From an uncultured Bacilli bacterium (GTDB taxonomy: Bacteria > Bacillota_I > Bacilli_A > RF39 > UBA660), in assembly GCA_947588975.1 (NCBI GenBank), contig CANQAF010000043.1:1-9012 (forward strand): a DNA stretch of 9,012 bases. The letters are read 5' to 3'. This document shows, one piece after another, positions 1 to 5,198 of the stretch (within the stretch, counting starts at the first letter, position 1; each line of letters opens with the position of its first letter). The position numbers and the translations under genes were made by a program. The notes under the pieces were generated by a model. It had not been told where the DNA came from and ran no database searches. It saw only the letters and a program-made list of their open reading frames with translations.

Positions 1-26
1 TATATAATTTAACAATATAATATTTA

Positions 27-57
27 ACTATTGACAAATTAAGTCAATAGTCTTTTT
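27..57 (+). terminator. Intrinsic terminator of an unseen upstream gene
   Basis: A perfect 9-bp stem (27-35 paired with 43-51, arms ACTATTGAC and GTCAATAGT) encloses a 7-base A/T loop and is followed by the T tract CTTTTT at 52-57. The T run lies on the + strand side, so it most likely ends a + strand gene lying before the window. The 26 bases before it contain no coding sequence that can be called. The stem is A/T-rich, so the strength is uncertain. Confidence 0.7.
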
Positions 58-74
58 AAATTTAGTAAATTTAC

Positions 75-121
75 TTTTAAAAAAAATCATTTTTTTGTAT
101 AATAAAAGAGTAATATTGGAG
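75..121 (+). promoter_or_regulatory. Promoter and ribosome binding site of the gpmI fusion gene
   Basis: A consensus -10 box TATAAT lies at 98-103. The matching -35 position, 17 bases upstream at 75-80, reads TTTTAA, a poor match to TTGACA. A GGAG ribosome binding site at 118-121 sits eight bases before the ATG at 130 and supports that start. The expected transcription start is near 110, giving a leader of about 20 bases with no room for a riboswitch. The promoter would serve the two-gene unit 130-3985. The -10 and the ribosome binding site are seen directly; the -35 is weak. Confidence 0.55.
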
Positions 122-129
122 ATGATACA

Positions 130-2967
130 ATGAAACCAGTTTTATTGTGTATTTTAGATGGCGTAGGAATGCGTAAAAAAAAGTATGGAAATGCTTTTTT
201 TCAAGCTAAAACACCTCATTTTGATTATCTGTGGAAGACTTATCCTCATAACTATTTAGAAGCAAGTGGCTCTTTTGTTGGATTGCCTGATGGACAAATG
301 GGAAATAGTGAAGTAGGACATTTGAATATAGGTGCTGGAAGAGTAGTATATCAGCCTTTGCAATTAATCAATGAAAAAATAAAAGATAAAAGTTTTTTTG
401 AAAACAAAACATTACTTAACGTGATTGAACATGTGAAAAACAATCATTCAAGATTACAAATATTTGGGTTACTTAGTGATGGTGGAATTCATTCTCATAT
501 AGATCATTTAATGGCTTTCATTGATTTGTGTAAAAAGGAGAATATGAAAGATGTATATTTTCATATTTTTACAGATGGAAGAGATACTTTGACAAATGTT
601 GCGGTTCATTATTTAGATCAATTACAAAAGAAGATAGATGAAACAGGAATTGGTAAAATTGCAACTATTTCTGGACGTTATTATGCAATGGATCGTGATA
701 ATAGATATGATCGTATTGAAAAGGCATATAACGCAATTGTGAATGGAAAAGGTGAAAAATTTTCGAATTATAAGGAAGTAATTGCACATAATTATGAAAA
801 TGGAATTACTGATGAATTTATAGTGCCTGCGGTATTAGATAAAGAAGGTTGCATCAAAAAAGGAGATGGCTTATTTGTATTTAATTATCGACCAGACCGT
901 TTACGTGAATTATTTGCGGCTTTTACAAATCCAAAATTTTCTGGATTTAAATGCAAAAAAATTTCTAATTTAAAATTAGTGACGATGATGTCAGTTAGTG
1001 ATGAGGTTATCTATGAACCTGCTTTTGCTCTTGAACAATTAGATAATACATTAGGAGAATATGTAAGTAAAAAAGGATTAAAGCAACTTCGCATTGCTGA
1101 AACAGAGAAATATGCACATGTGACTTATTTTTTTGATGGTGGCGAAGAAAAACAATTAGACGGTTGTGATCGTATTTTGATTCCATCTCCAAAAGTAACT
1201 ACATATGATCTATCTCCTGATATGAGTGCCAATGAAATTACTGATACATTACTTGCAAAATTAGATGAGGATCATTATGACCTTATTATTTTAAATTTTG
1301 CGAATGGCGATATGCTTGGACATACTGGTAATATGGAAGCAACCATTCAAGGAATTGAAACAGTTGATGTATGTCTTGGGAAGTTATATGAAAAAATAAA
1401 AGAAAAAAATGGAGTATTAATTGTTACAGCAGATCATGGAAATTGTGAAATTATGTTAGATCAAAACCATAATAAAGTAACGACTCATACAACAAGTCTG
1501 GTTCCATTGATTGTGACAAAGAAAGGAATTTCTTTACAAAAAGGTTGTTTGTCCGATATTGCACCTACCATATTATCTTTATTAGATTTAGAAATTCCAA
1601 GCGAAATGACTGGCAATAATTTGATCAAAACAAGCCGTAAAAATCATAGAAAAAGTAATATATTTTTTCTTATTTCTTATTTATTTTTATTTAGTCTTAT
1701 CTTTTACTATGGTTATCGTTTCGTTCATTTTTATCAATTAAATCATGTGGATCCTGCGCAAAGTATGATTCTACTTCATAATCAGGTAGTAGCCGATTCT
1801 CCGCTTGTAATGAGTGGAGATGGATTGTATTTTGACCAAAGTCGATATGTATATAAGGGAAATGTGGACAATAATTATGTATATTATTCAGGGTATTATT
1901 TTCGAATTGTACGAATCAATACGGATGGTACGATTGTTTTAATTACAGATAAAAATGTTACTTCTATGGTATGGAATTATCCAAATAATGATTATAAAAC
2001 ATCATATATTCGAGACTGGTTAAATGATAATGGGTTAGAGCATACAGGAATATTTTATAATAGTCTAGAAGATCCTGATACATATATTCAGGCAACCAGT
2101 TATTGTATTGACGCGGTAGAACAAGAAACTGCTACATGTAATCACACAGTGATGGATAAAGTGGGCCTTTTGACATTACAAGAATACAAAGATGCATTAG
2201 GCAATAATAGTTATTTAAATAATGGAACATATTGGTGGACAAGTAATGCTTCATTAGATGGACATATTTGGTATGTATTTCCTGAAGGTGGTATTTCTGA
2301 AAAATCAAATGTATATAATGCTTATTATGCTTATGGGGTGCGTCCTGTTATTACATTAAAAAGTAATGTTGTATTCCAATCTGGGAATGGGACTAAAGAA
2401 GATCCTTATCGTATTGCACCTGCCGAAAATCATTTACATGTCGGTAGTTATGTTTCATTTAGTAACTCTATATGGAAAGTTATGTCTATGAATGATGAAG
2501 AAATTCGCTTACTATTAAATGATATAATTACTGTAGATGGCGAACCATTGACTCAAATTTATTCTAATCAATCTAATTTATATAATCCTAACGAGATAGG
2601 ATCTCTTGCATATTATTTAAATCATAATTATTATAACCAATTACAAAATAAGGATTTACTTATTGACGCTTTATGGTATAATGGAACTTACGGGGATTCT
2701 TACAACTATAAAGATGTTTACAGTAGTAGTGTATCTGCAAAAGTTGGTTTAGTAAATGTAGGTACCATATATGATTATGGCAATCATTCATTCGTTACAA
2801 TGACTGGAATGAATGATGATTTGATGTATATAGTATCAGAACAAGGAATGTTGGTTACAACCGATATTCAATCACCTTTTATGATAAAACCTATGATTGC
2901 AGTTACAGCATCAGTTCAAATTATTGGAGGAACTGGAACAGAAAATGATCCTTACATCATAGGATAG
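130..2967 (+). CDS. gpmI: Cofactor-independent phosphoglycerate mutase fused to a membrane anchor and duplicated extracytoplasmic domain
   Basis: Residues 1 to about 500 form a full-length iPGM, which interconverts 3- and 2-phosphoglycerate in glycolysis using two Mn ions. The metal and catalytic residues are all present: D10, the phosphorylated serine S60 in GNSEVGH, D394 and H398 in GDMLGH, D435/H436 in TADHG, and H453 in THTT. Substrate motifs SDGGIHSH (about 116-123), DGRDT (149-153), SGRYYAMDRD and NYRPDR are also intact, so the enzyme looks active. The family normally ends near residue 510. Here the chain continues through a basic stretch (RKNHRK, 503-508) into one hydrophobic helix (about 510-529) and a roughly 410-residue Tyr/Asn-rich region. 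The basic flank predicts the mutase stays cytoplasmic and the tail faces outside. The tail resembles DUF6273-type surface domains (inferred) and contains two related units, described separately. The reading frame is open throughout and no credible internal ribosome binding site precedes the helix, so a single fusion protein is expected. The next gene follows after seven bases. The enzyme assignment is firm; the role of the tail is unknown. Confidence 0.93.
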   Translation: MKPVLLCILDGVGMRKKKYGNAFFQAKTPHFDYLWKTYPHNYLEASGSFVGLPDGQMGNSEVGHLNIGAGRVVYQPLQLINEKIKDKSFFENKTLLNVIEHVKNNHSRLQIFGLLSDGGIHSHIDHLMAFIDLCKKENMKDVYFHIFTDGRDTLTNVAVHYLDQLQKKIDETGIGKIATISGRYYAMDRDNRYDRIEKAYNAIVNGKGEKFSNYKEVIAHNYENGITDEFIVPAVLDKEGCIKKGDGLFVFNYRPDRLRELFAAFTNPKFSGFKCKKISNLKLVTMMSVSDEVIYEPAFALEQLDNTLGEYVSKKGLKQLRIAETEKYAHVTYFFDGGEEKQLDGCDRILIPSPKVTTYDLSPDMSANEITDTLLAKLDEDHYDLIILNFANGDMLGHTGNMEATIQGIETVDVCLGKLYEKIKEKNGVLIVTADHGNCEIMLDQNHNKVTTHTTSLVPLIVTKKGISLQKGCLSDIAPTILSLLDLEIPSEMTGNNLIKTSRKNHRKSNIFFLISYLFLFSLIFYYGYRFVHFYQLNHVDPAQSMILLHNQVVADSPLVMSGDGLYFDQSRYVYKGNVDNNYVYYSGYYFRIVRINTDGTIVLITDKNVTSMVWNYPNNDYKTSYIRDWLNDNGLEHTGIFYNSLEDPDTYIQATSYCIDAVEQETATCNHTVMDKVGLLTLQEYKDALGNNSYLNNGTYWWTSNASLDGHIWYVFPEGGISEKSNVYNAYYAYGVRPVITLKSNVVFQSGNGTKEDPYRIAPAENHLHVGSYVSFSNSIWKVMSMNDEEIRLLLNDIITVDGEPLTQIYSNQSNLYNPNEIGSLAYYLNHNYYNQLQNKDLLIDALWYNGTYGDSYNYKDVYSSSVSAKVGLVNVGTIYDYGNHSFVTMTGMNDDLMYIVSEQGMLVTTDIQSPFMIKPMIAVTASVQIIGGTGTENDPYIIG
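1654..2967 (+). other. C-terminal half of the fusion: membrane helix plus two related extracytoplasmic units
   Basis: This is the non-enzymatic half of the gpmI fusion (protein residues 509-945). After the helix, unit 1 (about residues 575-763) opens with a Tyr-rich strand and FRIVRIN, carries YIRDWLND, VGLLTLQEY and YWWTSNAS, then GVRPVITL, and closes with SGNGTKEDPYRI. Unit 2 (about 768-945) follows a diverged version of the same order: IWKVMSM, LAYYLNHN, VGLVNVG, FVTMTGMN and IKPMIAV, closing with GGTGTENDPYII. The shared order and the G-x-GT-x-x-DPY-x-I ending show an old internal duplication. The only cysteines in the tail, C659 and C670 in unit 1, could form a disulfide, which fits an outside location. 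The pattern resembles DUF6273-like domains of gut Firmicutes surface proteins, from memory. Ligand and function are unknown. Confidence 0.7.
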
Positions 2968-2970
2968 GTG
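2965..2970 (+). promoter_or_regulatory. Ribosome binding site overlapping the gpmI-fusion stop codon
   Basis: The sequence TAGGTG contains both the TAG stop of the upstream gene and an AGGTG Shine-Dalgarno element, four bases before the ATG at 2975. The overlap implies translational coupling of the two genes and makes this start the only sensible one for the downstream frame. Confidence 0.7.
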
Positions 2971-2974
2971 TTAT

Positions 2975-3985
2975 ATGAAACGTATTATTTTAATCATTAT
3001 TACAATTTTACTCGATTTATTAGCAGTGGCATGTTTATTTTTGACATATGGACCAATTTCTTATTTTCGTGATTTATGGATTACAACTTCTATGACCACT
3101 ATGAATCACAGATATTTGGCTCGTATTTTATATAGTGAAGATACTATTTATAAAGTATTGAGTGAAAATTATTTGAAAGAAGTAGAAGAAAATACGGATC
3201 CTAATAAAGTAGAACTTACGGAAATTGTTGAAACAGAACATTATGAATCTATTTATGAAGAACAAATATTAAAAAAAGAGGAAGGTAATGATATTTATAA
3301 AGTGATTCCACTTTCGGGAAATGGATACAAAGGTTATATGGTTGTGGTATATGATCCAAGTCGCATTGATCTTGCGATGACACAGTATTTAGGAAAGCGT
3401 GGAGAATTATTAACAGAAATGTCTAATCGTTTATCATTTCAGGTAGGAATTAATGCGGGTGGTTTTGCTGACGCAGGTGGATATGGAAATGGTGGAACAC
3501 CGACGGGAACTGTGATACAAGATGGTGAAATTCTATTTCGTGGTCCAGAGACTGGTTGGACAGGTGGTTTTATAGGGTTTACGAAGGACCATATTTTGAT
3601 GCTAACAAAGGATAGTCCTGAACAAGCGATTGCCAATGGAATGTGGGATGCAGTAGAGTTTGGTCCTTTCTTGATTGTAAATGGGAAACGTGCTATCGCA
3701 AGAGGTAATGGCGGATGGGGAATTTCTTCCCGTACGGTAATTGCCCAGCGACAAGATGGAATTGTATTGTTTCTTGTAATTGATGGAAGACAACCAGGTT
3801 ATAGTATTGGCATCAATATGGTAGATTTAACCAATTTATTAGTTCGTTATAAGGCTTATAACGCTGCAAATTTAGATGGTGGGGCTTCTACTGATTTGGT
3901 GATTAATGGAAGACTTATCAATCGCCCCTGTGCTAATAGTGTAAATGGAGAACGATGGATTCCAAACGCATGGGTTGTAAAATAA
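2975..3985 (+). CDS. Membrane-anchored phosphodiester glycosidase (NAGPA-domain) family protein
   Basis: 336 residues. An N-terminal hydrophobic helix (about residues 3-28) with a short basic start (MKR) anchors the protein with the rest outside. A linker rich in Glu (about 60-100) leads into the NAGPA/phosphodiester glycosidase domain (about 100-336). Family motifs are in order: GINAGGF (158-164), a Gly-rich stretch with GTPTGTVIQDGEILF, EFGPFLIVNG around 228-236, SSRT (251-254), DGRQPGYS (270-277) and the hallmark NLDGGAST (299-306). The mammalian member uncovers mannose 6-phosphate by removing a GlcNAc joined through a phosphodiester. Bacterial members are often labelled exopolysaccharide biosynthesis proteins and are poorly characterised. 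Acting on a sugar-phosphodiester bond of a wall glycopolymer is an inference. The gene is translationally coupled to the gpmI fusion and followed by a strong terminator. The family call is firm, the substrate is not known. Confidence 0.88.
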   Translation: MKRIILIIITILLDLLAVACLFLTYGPISYFRDLWITTSMTTMNHRYLARILYSEDTIYKVLSENYLKEVEENTDPNKVELTEIVETEHYESIYEEQILKKEEGNDIYKVIPLSGNGYKGYMVVVYDPSRIDLAMTQYLGKRGELLTEMSNRLSFQVGINAGGFADAGGYGNGGTPTGTVIQDGEILFRGPETGWTGGFIGFTKDHILMLTKDSPEQAIANGMWDAVEFGPFLIVNGKRAIARGNGGWGISSRTVIAQRQDGIVLFLVIDGRQPGYSIGINMVDLTNLLVRYKAYNAANLDGGASTDLVINGRLINRPCANSVNGERWIPNAWVVK

Positions 3986-3991
3986 TATTTT

Positions 3992-4014
3992 AAAGAGGGT
4001 ATATCCCTCTTTTT
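3992..4014 (+). terminator. Intrinsic terminator of the gpmI-fusion/phosphodiester glycosidase unit
   Basis: A perfect 8-bp hairpin, AAAGAGGG (3992-3999) with CCCTCTTT (4005-4012), has a five-base loop and runs into a T tract at 4010-4014. It begins six bases after the TAA stop. This is the clearest terminator in the window, and it separates the first two genes from the deacetylase gene. Confidence 0.9.
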
Positions 4015-4042
4015 GTCATATCACCTTATATTTTTTCGTAAT
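4013..4042 (+). promoter_or_regulatory. Possible promoter of the deacetylase gene
   Basis: TTGTCA at 4013-4018 matches the -35 consensus at five of six positions and starts inside the terminator T tract. An 18-base spacer leads to CGTAAT at 4037-4042, which matches TATAAT at four of six. An alternative -10, TATATT at 4027-4032, lacks a good -35. A promoter is expected here because a strong terminator precedes the gene, but the exact boxes are uncertain. Confidence 0.35.
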
Positions 4043-4049
4043 TTTTAAT

Positions 4050-4056
4050 GAGGTGG
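4050..4056 (+). promoter_or_regulatory. Ribosome binding site that fixes the deacetylase start at 4065
   Basis: GAGGTGG lies eight bases before the ATG at 4065, ideal Shine-Dalgarno spacing. An in-frame GTG at 4053 lies within this very element and has no site of its own, so the longer 359-residue reading is unlikely. Confidence 0.75.
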
Positions 4057-4064
4057 TAGAAATC

Positions 4065-5132
4065 ATGAAATCAAAAAAAGTTTTGCTTGGTATTGGAATT
4101 GTATTATTCATACTTTTATTTTTACTTTTTCATAAAAATCATGCTTTAAAAAGAGACGATACTACTTGTTTTCCACAAATTATTTTAAATGGAAATAAAA
4201 TTGTATCATTGTCTGTTGGCGAAGAATATATGGATCCAGGGTATGAATTAAAGGATAGTTGTGGAGAAAATTTAACAAATAGAGTTCAAGTAAAAAATAA
4301 CATTAAAAAGGATACACCTGGTACTTATGAAGTAATATATACTGTAGATAATCAATATGGAAATGTAGCACAAGAAAAAAGATTTGTTACTGTAAAAGCA
4401 AAACGTTCTATAGGTTATCAAGATTATTATGATAAAATCGATAATCGTGTCATTGGTTGGGGAATCCCTAATAAAAAAGATGGAGCAAGGCCTGTAGAGG
4501 CAGGTAGTTTAAGAGAAAAATTACTACAATATAATACTTATTTTATTGGAAAAGATGAAAAAGTTTTATACCTTACATTTGATGAAGGAAGTAATGATAC
4601 TTATTTGGAAGAAATTGTAGATGTACTAAATGAAAATAATGTAAAAGCAACTTTCTTTTTATGTAGAAGATATATTTTAGATCATCCAGACTTAATGAAA
4701 ACTTTAGTAAAATATGGCCATTCAGTTGGAAATCATACGGCAAACCATAATCAAATGGCTTCGTATACAACGCGGGAAAATTATCAAACTTATTTGAAAG
4801 AAATTACGGCGGTAGAAGAAGCTTTTGAACAAACTACGGGTACAAAAATGGATCCTATTTATCGTGAACCTAAAGGGGAATATAGTTATCGTAGTTTACA
4901 AATTATAAAAGATTTAGGCTATAAAACGTATTTTTGGAGTATTGCGTATGTAGATTTTAATGGTGATTTAACCAAAGAACAAGCTTTAAATGAGATGATG
5001 ACACGTGTACATAACGGCGCTATCTATTTATTACATCCAAAAAATAAAGGAAATTACGAAGCACTTGGAGAATTTATTCAAACAATGAAAAATAAAGGGT
5101 ATCAGTTTGATTTAGTTAAAAATATTGAATAG
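4065..5132 (+). CDS. pdaA: PdaA-like polysaccharide (peptidoglycan MurNAc) deacetylase with an N-terminal Ig-like domain
   Basis: 355 residues from the ATG chosen by its ribosome binding site. A basic start (MKSKK) and a helix (about 6-22) anchor the protein, with the rest outside. Residues about 35-111 form a DUF5011-type Ig-like domain (PQIILNG, GEEYMDPGYE, GTYEVIYTV, GNVAQEKRFVTV), with C35 and C66 able to pair. The catalytic NodB-type domain (about 125-355) matches PdaA, the delta-lactam-forming N-acetylmuramic acid deacetylase of Bacillus spore cortex: VIGWGIP near its start, TFDEG (D173, E174), GNHTANH with metal histidines H224 and H228, REPKG (267-271), FWSIAYVDF and GAIYLLH (H324). 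Bacillus PdaA is about 263 residues with only a signal sequence, so the Ig-like module is extra. Motif 1 has Glu where classical deacetylases have Asp and PdaA has Asn. The gene is monocistronic between two terminators. Deacetylase function is firm; delta-lactam or spore role is inferred, and no sporulation gene is in view. Confidence 0.85.
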   Translation: MKSKKVLLGIGIVLFILLFLLFHKNHALKRDDTTCFPQIILNGNKIVSLSVGEEYMDPGYELKDSCGENLTNRVQVKNNIKKDTPGTYEVIYTVDNQYGNVAQEKRFVTVKAKRSIGYQDYYDKIDNRVIGWGIPNKKDGARPVEAGSLREKLLQYNTYFIGKDEKVLYLTFDEGSNDTYLEEIVDVLNENNVKATFFLCRRYILDHPDLMKTLVKYGHSVGNHTANHNQMASYTTRENYQTYLKEITAVEEAFEQTTGTKMDPIYREPKGEYSYRSLQIIKDLGYKTYFWSIAYVDFNGDLTKEQALNEMMTRVHNGAIYLLHPKNKGNYEALGEFIQTMKNKGYQFDLVKNIE

Positions 5133-5157
5133 GTGGAGTTCTCACCTTTTCTTTTTT
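5131..5157 (+). terminator. Probable terminator of the deacetylase gene
   Basis: AGGTG (5131-5135) pairs with CACCT (5143-5147) around a seven-base loop, which an extra A-T pair can shorten. It is followed by a long T-rich run (TTTTCTTTTTT, 5147-5157). The left arm starts inside the TAG stop codon. The stem is short, but the T tract is strong. Confidence 0.65.
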
Positions 5158-5192
5158 GTAAAAGATAGTATAATATTATATAAGTTAGGAGG
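5146..5192 (+). promoter_or_regulatory. Promoter and ribosome binding site of the ABC transporter gene
   Basis: A perfect -10 TATAAT lies at 5169-5174. The expected -35 region at 5146-5151 (CTTTTC) is poor and lies inside the preceding terminator's T run. The consensus Shine-Dalgarno AGGAGG at 5187-5192 is six bases before the ATG at 5199 and fixes the start. The predicted leader is about 18 bases. Confidence 0.5.
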
Positions 5193-5198
5193 TAAAAT

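Noticed and set aside
31..36. TTGACA as the -35 box of the first gene
   Set aside because: It lies in the left arm of the upstream terminator, and no -10 box occurs at the right distance; the good TATAAT at 98-103 is more than 60 bases away.
1007..1192. Antisense open frame of 61 codons inside the mutase gene
   Set aside because: It lies opposite strongly conserved iPGM coding sequence, has no ribosome binding site and no recognisable motif. The same holds for the antisense frames at 3439-3636, 3602-3793, 4573-4770 and 7649-7834.
1606..1660. Internal start that would make the membrane and surface half a separate protein
   Set aside because: In-frame ATG (1606) and TTG (1621) codons exist before the helix, but neither has a Shine-Dalgarno sequence, and the frame from 130 is open throughout.
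4053..4064. GTG at 4053 as the deacetylase start
   Set aside because: The GTG is itself part of the GAGGTGG Shine-Dalgarno element and has none upstream, while the ATG at 4065 is ideally spaced from it.
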